Shown piece after piece: positions 51,983 to 60,011 of a stretch of 64,000 nt of DNA. Origin of the DNA: Pseudonocardia abyssalis. Its GTDB lineage: Bacteria; Actinomycetota; Actinomycetes; Mycobacteriales; Pseudonocardiaceae. Every line of letters begins with the position of its first letter. The stretch's first letter is position 1. The stretch is taken from the NCBI RefSeq assembly GCF_019263705.2, contig NZ_JADQDK010000001.1, forward strand, positions 186,001-250,000, in the 5' to 3' direction. Under the pieces are notes generated by a model. It was not told where the DNA came from, searched no databases, and saw nothing but the letters and a program-made list of their open reading frames with translations. Position numbers and translations under genes: made by a program.

Positions 51983-53079
51983 CCGCCGTCCAACCGTCGC
52001 TGATCACGACGCTCCCCGGCTCCGCGTACACCGACGCGACGCTGTTCTCGCTGGAGCAGGAGCGGATCTTCGAGCAGACCTGGACCTGCGTCGCGCTCGC
52101 CGCCGACCTCACCGGGCCCGGCGCGTTCCGGACCGTCACCGTCGGCCGCGAGTCGGTGGTGCTCGTCCGCGGCCGCGACGGGGCGGTCCGCGGGTTCCTC
52201 AACGTCTGCCGCCACCGCGGCGCGGCGCTGTGCACCGAGGAGTCCGGGCAGCTGCGCCGCAACCTGCAGTGCCCGTACCACGCCTGGACCTATTCGCTGT
52301 CCGGCGAGCTGATCGCCGCCCCGAACCTCACCACGATGCCCGACGTCGACCGCGCCGAGTACGGCCTGCACGTCGTGCACCTGCGGGAGTGGCTCGGGTA
52401 CGTGTGGGTCTGCCTCGCGGCCGACCCCCCGTCGTTCGACGACGACGTGATCGGCGAGGTGGTGACGCGCCTGGGCGACGTCGACTCGATCGACCGCTAC
52501 GACGTCGGTGCACTCGTGCTCGGCCGCCGCATCCGCTACGACGTGGCGTCGAACTGGAAGCTCATCGTCGAGAACTTCATGGAGTGCTACCACTGCGCCA
52601 CGATCCACCCGGAGCTGACCGAGGTGCTCCCGGAGTTCGCCGACGGCTTCGCCGCGCAGTACTTCGTGGGCCACGGCGCGGCGTTCGCACCCGACGCACA
52701 GGGCTTCACGGTCGACGGTCGGGCGGGGGCCGACCGGCTCCCGGGGATCGCGGAGGACCAGGACCGCCGCTACTACGCGATCACGATCAAGCCGCAGGTG
52801 TTCGTCAACCTGGTGCCCGACCACGTGATCGTGCACCGGATGACGCCGCTGGCCGCCGACCGCACGGTCGTCGAGTGCGACTGGCTCTTCGCCCCGGGGG
52901 TCACCGAGATCGACGCGAGCGTGGAGCTGTTCCACCGCGTCAACCAGCAGGACTTCGCCGCGTGCGAGCGCACCCAGCCCGGCATGGGAAGCCGCGCGTA
53001 CCGCAACGGGGGAGTGCTGGTGCCCAGCGAGCACCACATCGGCGAGTTCCACCGCTGGGTCAGCGACCGCCTCGCGTGA
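51979..53079 (+). CDS. Rieske non-haem iron oxygenase alpha subunit (glycine betaine demethylase-type, GbcA-like)
   Basis: 366 residues. Rieske ligands in [17 protein letters not shown] (CxH) and [12 protein letters not shown] (CxxH), and mononuclear iron site in [20 protein letters not shown] (two His). Members remove N-methyl groups from quaternary amines: GbcA demethylates glycine betaine, Stc2 stachydrine. The surrounding choline genes favour glycine betaine to dimethylglycine. GTG 51979 overlaps the SolA stop. The dedicated reductase (GbcB type) is missing from the window. Confidence 0.9.
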   Translation: MTAVQPSLITTLPGSAYTDATLFSLEQERIFEQTWTCVALAADLTGPGAFRTVTVGRESVVLVRGRDGAVRGFLNVCRHRGAALCTEESGQLRRNLQCPYHAWTYSLSGELIAAPNLTTMPDVDRAEYGLHVVHLREWLGYVWVCLAADPPSFDDDVIGEVVTRLGDVDSIDRYDVGALVLGRRIRYDVASNWKLIVENFMECYHCATIHPELTEVLPEFADGFAAQYFVGHGAAFAPDAQGFTVDGRAGADRLPGIAEDQDRRYYAITIKPQVFVNLVPDHVIVHRMTPLAADRTVVECDWLFAPGVTEIDASVELFHRVNQQDFAACERTQPGMGSRAYRNGGVLVPSEHHIGEFHRWVSDRLA

Positions 53080-53133
53080 GATGACGGTCAGCGTCGTCCG
53101 GCCGTGATCGAACAGCGCTGACCGCCATCTCAC
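53076..53133. terminator. 18-bp-arm hairpin overlapping the Rieske oxygenase stop
   Basis: Arms 53076-53093 (GTGAGATGACGGTCAGCG) and 53116-53133, one mismatch, 22-base loop. The left arm includes the TGA stop. Similar sequence recurs at 54053-54110. Confidence 0.75.
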
Positions 53134-53161
53134 GACGAGTTGTCGCGAATCGCCACGGGGT

Positions 53162-54056
53162 GTGGGGGTGGTTCGTGATGCTCTTCGGGTGTCCGTGCCG
53201 GGGTGGCCCGCCGTGTTCCGGGGGTCGGGTGCGGTCTCGGCCGGTCTCGTCACGCCGGGGCGGTTGCGGGGGCCGGGGTTCGTGCGGCTCTTCCCGGACG
53301 TCTACGCCCCCGCCGGTGACGGTCCGCCGGACCTGGCCCTGCGGTCGACCGGTGCGTACCTGTTCGTGGGGGCGCGGTGTGGTGGCGGGGTACTCCGCCG
53401 CGGAGCTGCTCGACGCGTCCTGCGGCCCCGTCGGCGCGCCGGTCGAGATCACGGTGCCCGGTGGCGGCGTCCACCCGTGCCCCGGCCTGGTCGTGCGGCG
53501 CGACCGGCTGCTCCGCAGCGAGGTCGTGCGGGTGGCCGACGTCCCGGTGACGACGCCGCTGCGCACCGCGTACGACCTCGCGCGCACCCGCGCGGATCTC
53601 GTCGACGCCGTCGCCGCGGTCGACGCGCTGAGCCGGGTGGGGAGATTCGCCCCCCAGGAGGTGCTGCGGTGGGCGGAGCGCTACCCGCGGGCCCGGGGGA
53701 GACGCCGCCTCCCGCGCGTGGTGGACCTCGCCGACCCGCGGGCGGGATCGCCGATGGAGACGCGCCTGCGGCTCCTGCTGGTGCTGCGCGGGCTGCCGGG
53801 GCCCGAGGTCCAGTGGGTGGTGCAGGACGAGCGCCGCCGCCGGGCCGTCCGGCTCGACCTCGCGTACCCGGAGCGGCGCATCGGCATCGAGTACGAGGGG
53901 GCCGAGCACACGAGACCCGAGCGCGTGCTGCGCGACGTCGGCCGCGGCACGGACCTGGTCGACCACGGCCGGCGCCTGTACCGCTTCACGAAGTACGAGG
54001 TGTACGGCGAGCCCGACGAGGTCGTCGCGAAGATCGAGCGGGCGCTCGGCGCGTGA
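53162..54056 (+). pseudogene. DUF559 (Vsr-like endonuclease fold) gene with a frameshift
   Basis: The first 65-70 codons from GTG 53162 read VSVPGWPAVFRGSGAVSAGL, then FVRLFPDVYAPAGDGPPDLA in one frame. In the G5 run at 53368-53372 the match moves to another frame: GVVAGYSAAELLDASCGPVG, VTTPLRTAYDLARTRADLVD, and the DUF559 core VRLDLAYPERRIGIEYEGAE ending at 54056. One extra G (or two lost bases) explains it. Such proteins have an AbiEi-like N-terminal region and PD-(D/E)XK C-terminus and are common, multi-copy and of unknown role in actinobacteria. It splits the choline region. Confidence 0.8.
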
Positions 54057-54110
54057 GATGACATCCAGCGCTGCTGCACGCGGGCCGAACAGCGCTCAGT
54101 GGACCCTCAC
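54053..54110. repeat. Hairpin related to the one at 53076, downstream of the DUF559 gene
   Basis: Outer arms GTGAG/CTCAC and inner arms AGCGCTG/CAGCGCT (54067-54073 and 54090-54096), with imperfect middle. It shares GTGAGATGAC and CGAACAGCGCT with the 53076 copy and overlaps the TGA stop in the same way. It lies just before the end of the convergent IclR gene. Confidence 0.6.
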
Positions 54111-54883
54111 GCGGCGTACCAGCCCATCCGCTTGGAGATCTCGTCCGCCCCCCGGACCAGGGGGGCCGTCAGCGTGGCGAGGCGGTCCTCGTCGAGGCGG
54201 TAGGCCGGGCCGCTCACGCTCAGGGCCGCGATCACGTTGCCGCTGCGGTCGTGCACCGGGGCGGCGACGGCGTTGAGGCCCGTCTCGTACTCCTCCAGCG
54301 CGACGGCGTACCCGGAGGCACGGACCTTCGCGAGCTCGCTCTCCAGGGCGTCGATGGTGGCGGTGCGGGGGGTCAACCGCTCCATGCCGGACGCGGTGAG
54401 CAGCGCGGTCCGGTGCTCGGCGGGCAGGTGGGCGAGCAGGATCTTGCCGCTGGACGTGCAGTACAGCGGGGTGAGGCGGCCGATCCAGTTGTGCGTGGAG
54501 ACCGTCGACGGGCCGAGCGCCTGGTCGACGTTGACCGCCCAGTGCCCCTGGAGCACCGCGAGGTTGATCGTCTCGCCCATCTCCGACGCCAGCCGGGAGC
54601 AGACGGCGCGGCCCTGCCGGGTGACGTCGAGGCGGTCGGAGACGGCACCGGCGAGCGGGATCAGGCCGAACCCGAGGCGGTACTTGCCCCGGTCCTCCGC
54701 CTGCTCGACGAGCCCGCGCCCCTCCAGCGCACCGAGGAGGCGGAACGCGGTGGACTTGTGCACGTCGATCTCCGCGGCCACCTCGCTGACGCCCGCCTCA
54801 CCGCGTCTCGCGAGGATCTCCAACACGCTGATGGCCCGATCGACGGACTGGACGCCCCCATCCCGAGCAGCAGTGTTGCCCAT
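54107..54883 (-). CDS. IclR-family regulator of the choline region
   Basis: 258 residues. HTH: ISVLEILARRGEAGVSEVAA, then EIDVHKSTAFRLLGALEGRG. The effector domain includes YCTSSGKILLAHLPAEHRTA and ALEEYETGLNAVAAPVHDRS. It is divergent from the aldehyde dehydrogenase gene, with an inverted repeat between them. Probably senses choline or betaine; that is inference. Confidence 0.92.
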   Translation of the reverse strand: MGNTAARDGGVQSVDRAISVLEILARRGEAGVSEVAAEIDVHKSTAFRLLGALEGRGLVEQAEDRGKYRLGFGLIPLAGAVSDRLDVTRQGRAVCSRLASEMGETINLAVLQGHWAVNVDQALGPSTVSTHNWIGRLTPLYCTSSGKILLAHLPAEHRTALLTASGMERLTPRTATIDALESELAKVRASGYAVALEEYETGLNAVAAPVHDRSGNVIAALSVSGPAYRLDEDRLATLTAPLVRGADEISKRMGWYAA

Positions 54884-54894
54884 GGCGAAACTAT

Positions 54895-54923
54895 AAGCAC
54901 CAATCCGAACCGAGTGCTTGACG
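54895..54923. promoter_or_regulatory. Inverted repeat AAGCAC-N13-GTGCTT, probable IclR operator
   Basis: Arms at 54895-54900 and 54914-54919. The right arm leads into TTGACG (54918-54923), a -35 candidate for the rightward ALDH gene, with GACGAT about 16 bases on. Confidence 0.55.
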
Positions 54924-54951
54924 TGGCGGCGCGGGTGAGGACGATCAACGC

Positions 54952-56433
54952 GTGCCCAGCCTCTTCATCGACGGAAAGTGGACCGCCGGCACCGGCGGTA
55001 CCGACGACGTGATCAACCCGTTCGACGGGAGCGTGGTCGAGACGGTCGACCAGGCGGGCCCCGACGACGTGGCGCGCGCGGTCGCCGCCGCGCGCGCCGC
55101 CTTCGACACCGGACCGTGGCGGACGACCCCGGCCCCCGAGCGGGGCGCGCTGCTGCGGCGGATCGCCGACCTGCTGGTGCGCGACAAGGAGTCCATCGCC
55201 CGCACCGAGACCCTCGACACGGGCAAGACGATCGTCGAGTCCCGCATCGACGTCGACGACGTCACCGCGGTGTTCCGCTACTACGCCGACCTCGCCGACA
55301 AGGACCCCGGCCGGATCGTCGACGTCGGGCAGGCGAACGTGCTGTCCCGCGTCGTGCACGAGCCGGTGGGCGTCTGCGTGCTGATCACGCCCTGGAACTA
55401 CCCGCTGCTGCAGCTGTCCTGGAAGCTCGCGCCCGCGCTGGCCGCCGGCAACACGTGCGTGATCAAGCCCAGCGAGGTCACGCCGCTGACCAGCGTGATC
55501 CTGGTGCGCCTGTGCGAGGAGGCCGGGGTGCCGCCGGGCGTGGTCAACATCGTGCTGGGCAACGGCCGCGACGTGGGCGCGCCGCTGACCGAGCACGCGG
55601 GAGTCGACATGGTCAGCTTCACCGGCGGGCTGACGACCGGGCAGGCGATCATCCGCGCGAGCGCCGCCACCGTGAAGCGGGTCGCGGTGGAGCTGGGCGG
55701 GAAGAACCCCAACATCGTCTTCGCCGACACCCCGATCGACCTCGCCGCCGACTGGGCCCTGACGGCGGTCTTCCTGCACGCCGGGCAGGTGTGCTCGGCG
55801 GGGGCGCGGCTGATCGTCGAGGAGTCGATGCACGACGAGCTGGTCGCCGAGATCGGGCGGCGCGCGGAGCTGATCCGGCTCGGCGGCGGGCTCGTCGAGG
55901 GCACCGAGTCCGGGCCGATGGTGTCCGCGGCACAGCGCGAGAAGATCGAGCGGTTCGTCGCCGACGCCCTGGCCGACGGGGCGCGGCTCGTCGCGGGCGG
56001 GAAGCGGCCCGACGAGCCCGAGCTGCAGGACGGGTTCTTCTACCGGCCCACCGTGCTCGCCGACGTCAGCCGGGACTCCCGGGTGATCCGGGAGGAGACG
56101 TTCGGGCCGATCCTCACCGTCGAGACGTTCCGCACCGAGGCGGAGGCGATCGCGCTCGGCAACGACACCGAGTACGGCCTCGCCGGAGCGGTCTGGACCC
56201 AGGACATGGCGCGTGCGCACCGCGTCGCCGGGGCCCTGCGCCACGGCACGGTGTGGATCAACGACTACCACCCCTACGTCCCCGCTGCGGAGTGGGGCGG
56301 GATGGGGTCCTCCGGCAACGGGAGGGAGCTCGGGCCGACCGGGCTGGCCGAGTACCAGGAGCACAAGCACATCTGGCACAACACCGCGCCGGCTCCGATG
56401 CGGTGGTTCCGAGGAGAGGAATCATCATCATGA
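54952..56433 (+). CDS. betB: Betaine aldehyde dehydrogenase-type ALDH
   Basis: 493 residues. NAD-binding and catalytic marks: VCVLITPWNYPLLQLSWKLA, VAVELGGKNPNIVFA (general base Glu), and LHAGQVCSAGARLIVEE (nucleophile Cys). Pattern WINDYHPYVPAAEWGGMGSS near the end is the BADH-like aromatic box region. It would oxidise betaine aldehyde to glycine betaine. GTG 54952 is near-leaderless. Its stop overlaps the permease ATG. A related amino-aldehyde substrate cannot be excluded. Confidence 0.85.
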   Translation: MPSLFIDGKWTAGTGGTDDVINPFDGSVVETVDQAGPDDVARAVAAARAAFDTGPWRTTPAPERGALLRRIADLLVRDKESIARTETLDTGKTIVESRIDVDDVTAVFRYYADLADKDPGRIVDVGQANVLSRVVHEPVGVCVLITPWNYPLLQLSWKLAPALAAGNTCVIKPSEVTPLTSVILVRLCEEAGVPPGVVNIVLGNGRDVGAPLTEHAGVDMVSFTGGLTTGQAIIRASAATVKRVAVELGGKNPNIVFADTPIDLAADWALTAVFLHAGQVCSAGARLIVEESMHDELVAEIGRRAELIRLGGGLVEGTESGPMVSAAQREKIERFVADALADGARLVAGGKRPDEPELQDGFFYRPTVLADVSRDSRVIREETFGPILTVETFRTEAEAIALGNDTEYGLAGAVWTQDMARAHRVAGALRHGTVWINDYHPYVPAAEWGGMGSSGNGRELGPTGLAEYQEHKHIWHNTAPAPMRWFRGEESSS

Positions 56434-57941
56434 GCACGAGCCAGGACGACGGGATGGCCGAGTTCGGCTACTCCCAGTCGCTCGACCGCAGCATCGGCAA
56501 GTTCGCCAGCTTCGCGGCGGGTGTCAGCTACATCTCGATCCTCACGGGCACCTTCCAGCTCTTCTACTTCGGCTACGCGTTCGGCGGGCCGGCGTACTGG
56601 TGGAGCTGGCCGATGGTGTTCGCGGGCCAGATCACCATCGCGCTGTGCTTCGCGGAGCTCGCGGGGCGCTACCCGGTGGCGGGGTCGGTCTACAACTGGT
56701 CCAAGCGGCTCGGGCGGCCGGTCACGGGCTGGCTCGCCGGCTGGATGATGTTCACGGCGTCGGTCGTGACGCTCACCGCGGTGGTGCTGGCCTACCAGAT
56801 CACGCTGCCGCAGATCTGGAGCGGCTTCCAGCTCGTGGGCGACGGCACCGGCGAGACCGACTTCGCCATCAGCGCCGTGATCTGGGGAGCGATCCTCATC
56901 GCGTTCACCACCGCGGTCAACGCGTTCGGTGTGAAGCTGATGGCCCGGATCAACAGCGCCGGGGTGTTCATCGAGCTGGTCGCCGCCGTGCTGCTCATCG
57001 TGCTGCTCGCCGTGAACATCGTGAACCCGCCGACGGTCCTGTTCGACACCCAGGGCCTCGGCGAGGACAGCGGGCTCGGTTACCTGGGCGCGTTCCTGGT
57101 GGCCGCGCTGGCCAGCGCGTACGTCATGTACGGCTTCGACACCGCCAGCTCGTTGGGGGAGGAGACGGTCGACCCGCGCCGCACCGCGCCCACCGCGATC
57201 CTGCGGGCCGTCATCGCCTCGTTCGTGATCGGCGGACTGATCCTGCTGTTCGCCATCCTCGCTGCGCCCGACCTGGCCGACCCGGCCCTGGGCACCTCCG
57301 CCGGCGGCCTCCAGCTGATCGTCCTGCAGGCGCTGGGCAGCACGCTGGGCAAGGTCTTCCTCGTCACCATCGTCATCGCGGTCACCGTCTGCGCGCTCGC
57401 CGTGCACACCGCCGGCATCCGGCTGATGTTCGCGATGGCCCGCGACAACGCCCTCCCGGCGGGCGCGACGCTCGCGAAGATCGACCCCAAGCGCAAGACG
57501 CCCGTCGTCCCGGCGGTGCTGATCGGCGTCGCGTCGGTGCTGATCCTGGTGGTCAACATCGGCACGCCGAAGATCTTCACCGCGGTCACGAGCGTCGCGA
57601 TCATCATGATCTACATCGCGTACCTGCTGGTCACCGGACCGATGCTGATGAAGCGGCTGCGGGGCGAGTGGCCGGACGCGGGAGGGGGCACGGGCTACTT
57701 CTCGCTCGGCCGGTTCGGTCTCCCGGTCAACATCGTCGCCGTGCTGTGGGGCGGGGTGATGGCGCTGAACCTGGCGTGGCCGCGCGAGGAGGTCTACGGG
57801 GAAGGGGCGCTGGCCTACATCGCGTTCATCTTCATCGGCTCGGTCATCGTGATCGGGCTGGCCTGGTACCTGATCCGCGGCCGTCACCACATCGGCACGC
57901 TGCCCGAGCACATGGCGAAGAACCTGGAGCAGGCCCCATGA
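56430..57941 (+). CDS. APC-superfamily amino acid/amine permease
   Basis: 503 residues with about 12 helices. FASFAAGVSYISILTGTFQL is the first APC helix; GSVYNWSKRLGRPVTGWLAG, and YVMYGFDTASSLGEETVDPR are family signatures. Position between betaine aldehyde and choline dehydrogenase genes suggests uptake of choline, betaine or a related amine. ATG 56430 overlaps the ALDH stop; GAGGAGAGGA lies nine bases upstream. Confidence 0.9.
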   Translation: MSTSQDDGMAEFGYSQSLDRSIGKFASFAAGVSYISILTGTFQLFYFGYAFGGPAYWWSWPMVFAGQITIALCFAELAGRYPVAGSVYNWSKRLGRPVTGWLAGWMMFTASVVTLTAVVLAYQITLPQIWSGFQLVGDGTGETDFAISAVIWGAILIAFTTAVNAFGVKLMARINSAGVFIELVAAVLLIVLLAVNIVNPPTVLFDTQGLGEDSGLGYLGAFLVAALASAYVMYGFDTASSLGEETVDPRRTAPTAILRAVIASFVIGGLILLFAILAAPDLADPALGTSAGGLQLIVLQALGSTLGKVFLVTIVIAVTVCALAVHTAGIRLMFAMARDNALPAGATLAKIDPKRKTPVVPAVLIGVASVLILVVNIGTPKIFTAVTSVAIIMIYIAYLLVTGPMLMKRLRGEWPDAGGGTGYFSLGRFGLPVNIVAVLWGGVMALNLAWPREEVYGEGALAYIAFIFIGSVIVIGLAWYLIRGRHHIGTLPEHMAKNLEQAP

Positions 57942-58002
57942 CCCCGTGCGCGGATATCGTCGCCAGGGCAACCGTGTCCGCGCAGGACCCCCGGAGGGGC
58001 AG

Positions 58003-59550
58003 ATGACCGACACGTTCGACTACGTCGTCGTCGGGGGCGGGTCGTCGGGCTGTGCGCTCGCGGCGCGGCTGTCCGAGGACCCGGCCGTCACCGTCGCGCT
58101 GCTGGAGGCCGGGCCGTCCGACGTCGACGACCCGGCGATCCTGCGGCTCACCGACTGGATGGGCCTGCTCGACTCCGGCTACGACTGGGACTACCTCGTC
58201 GAGCCGCAGGAGCACGGCAACTCCTTCCTGCGCCACGCGCGCGCGAAGGTGCTGGGCGGGTGCTCGTCGCACAACTCGTGCATCGCGTTCTGGACCCCTC
58301 GCGAGGACCTCGACGAGTGGGCGGCCTCCGGCTGCGAGGGCTGGTCGGCCGACGAGTGCTGGCCGCTGCTGCAACGCCTGGAGACCAACGACGGGCCGTG
58401 GCAGGGGCACGGGCGCTCCGGGCCCGTCAACCTCATGCAGATCCCGCCCGACGACCCGTGCGGCGTCGCCGTGCTGGAGGCGGCGGCGGGCGTCGGGCTG
58501 CCGACGGTGCGGTTCAACGAGGGGCACACCGTCACCGACGGTGCGGGGTTCTTCCAGATCAACCAGTTCCCCGACGGCACGCGCGCGTCGGCGTCGGTGA
58601 GCTACCTGCACCCGATCCTGGGGACCCGGACCAACCTCTCGGTGATCACCGGGGCGTGGGCGTCGCGTGTGCTGTTCGACGGCAGGCGGGCCACCGGCGT
58701 CGAGTACCAGCAGGACATCGGACCCGGCCGGCGCACCGTGACCGCGCGCCGCGAGGTGATCCTCTCGACCGGTGCGGTCGACACCCCGAAGCTGCTCATG
58801 CTCTCGGGCATCGGGCCGGGGGAGCACCTGCGCGAGTTCGGGATCGACGTGCTCGTCGACGCCCCGGGCGTCGGTGCCAACCTCGACGACCACGTCGAGG
58901 GGCTGGTCATGTGGGAGGCCGCGCGGCCGATGGTCACGCGCTCCACGCAGTGGTGGGAGATCGGGCTGTTCGCCCGCACGCGGGACGGCCTGGACCGGCC
59001 GGACCTGATGATGCACTACGGCTCGGTGCCGTTCGACCTGAACACGGTGCGCTGGGGCTACCCGACGACCGACAACGGCTTCTGCCTGACGCCGAACGTC
59101 ACCCGCGGCCGGTCACGGGGCACCGTGCGGCTGCGCAGCCGCGACTTCCGGGACCGCGCGCGGGTCGATCCGCGGTACTTCACCGACCCCGAGGGCCACG
59201 ACATGGCCGTGATGCTGCACGGCGTGAAGCTCGCGCGGCGGATCGCCGAGCAGCCCGCGCTCGAGGAGTGGATCACCCGGGAGCTGACGCCGGGGCCCGA
59301 GGCCGTCACCGACGCCGACCTGGCCGACTACATCACCAAGACCCACAACACCGTCTACCACCCGGCGTGCACGGCGAAGATGGGGCCGGACTCCGATCCC
59401 CTCGCGGTCGTGGACCCCCAACTGCGGGTGCGCGGGGTGGAGGGGCTGCGGATCGCCGACGCGTCGATCCTGCCGTTCCTGCCGGCGATCAACCCCAACA
59501 TCACCTGCATGATGGTCGGGGAGAAGGCCGCGGACCTGCTCCGTGCCTGA
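58003..59550 (+). CDS. GMC-family FAD choline dehydrogenase-like oxidoreductase
   Basis: 515 residues. FAD motif YVVVGGGSSGCALAARLSED, GMC signature ARAKVLGGCSSHNSCIAFWT, second signature STGAVDTPKLLMLSGIGPGE, and the catalytic His-His/Asn region YHPACTAKMG...FLPAINPNITCMM. BetA-like, oxidising choline to betaine aldehyde. The start ATG 58003 follows GGAGGGG. Shorter than E. coli BetA (about 556), so the substrate may be another alcohol. Confidence 0.88.
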   Translation: MTDTFDYVVVGGGSSGCALAARLSEDPAVTVALLEAGPSDVDDPAILRLTDWMGLLDSGYDWDYLVEPQEHGNSFLRHARAKVLGGCSSHNSCIAFWTPREDLDEWAASGCEGWSADECWPLLQRLETNDGPWQGHGRSGPVNLMQIPPDDPCGVAVLEAAAGVGLPTVRFNEGHTVTDGAGFFQINQFPDGTRASASVSYLHPILGTRTNLSVITGAWASRVLFDGRRATGVEYQQDIGPGRRTVTARREVILSTGAVDTPKLLMLSGIGPGEHLREFGIDVLVDAPGVGANLDDHVEGLVMWEAARPMVTRSTQWWEIGLFARTRDGLDRPDLMMHYGSVPFDLNTVRWGYPTTDNGFCLTPNVTRGRSRGTVRLRSRDFRDRARVDPRYFTDPEGHDMAVMLHGVKLARRIAEQPALEEWITRELTPGPEAVTDADLADYITKTHNTVYHPACTAKMGPDSDPLAVVDPQLRVRGVEGLRIADASILPFLPAINPNITCMMVGEKAADLLRA

Positions 59551-59980
59551 CCCCTGGGCGCGACAGGACGCGCTCGCCCGCTCCACCACCGCGTGGGGTG
59601 CGGCGAGCGTCGCGGCCGGGCTGGGTCTCGCCGCGGCCCGGCGCGGGCCCTGGGCCACCGCATTCGGGTTGCAGAACGCCGGGTGGGGGGCGGTGGACCT
59701 GGCGGTCGTCGTGGTCGCCGGACGGCTCAAGGCCCGCCGGATGGCGCGCGTCCCCGATCCGCACGCACCGACGGCACTGGCCGCCGAGTCCCGGAAGCTG
59801 CGCCGGGTGCTCCTGCTCAACGTCGCGCTCGATGCCGGGTACGTCGCGGGTGGCGCGGCGCTGTGGCGGTGGCGGCGCGGGCGACCCGGCCCGGCGGGGG
59901 CGAGCGCCGGGATCGTCGTCCAGGGCGCGTTCCTGCTGCTGCACGACGCCCACCACGCCTACTGGTCGGGTCGCCGGTGA
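59543..59980 (+). CDS. Small membrane protein (DUF6992-like)
   Basis: 145 residues, about four hydrophobic segments (WGAASVAAGLGLAAARRG, AVDLAVVVVAGRLKA, LLNVALDAGYVAGGAALW, AGIVVQGAFLLLHDAHHAYW). It matches what I recall as DUF6992. GTG 59543 overlaps the GMC stop by eight bases. Function unknown. Confidence 0.65.
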   Translation: MPDPWARQDALARSTTAWGAASVAAGLGLAAARRGPWATAFGLQNAGWGAVDLAVVVVAGRLKARRMARVPDPHAPTALAAESRKLRRVLLLNVALDAGYVAGGAALWRWRRGRPGPAGASAGIVVQGAFLLLHDAHHAYWSGRR

Positions 59981-60011
59981 CACGCACGGCGATCGTGGTC
60001 GGGACCGGCCG

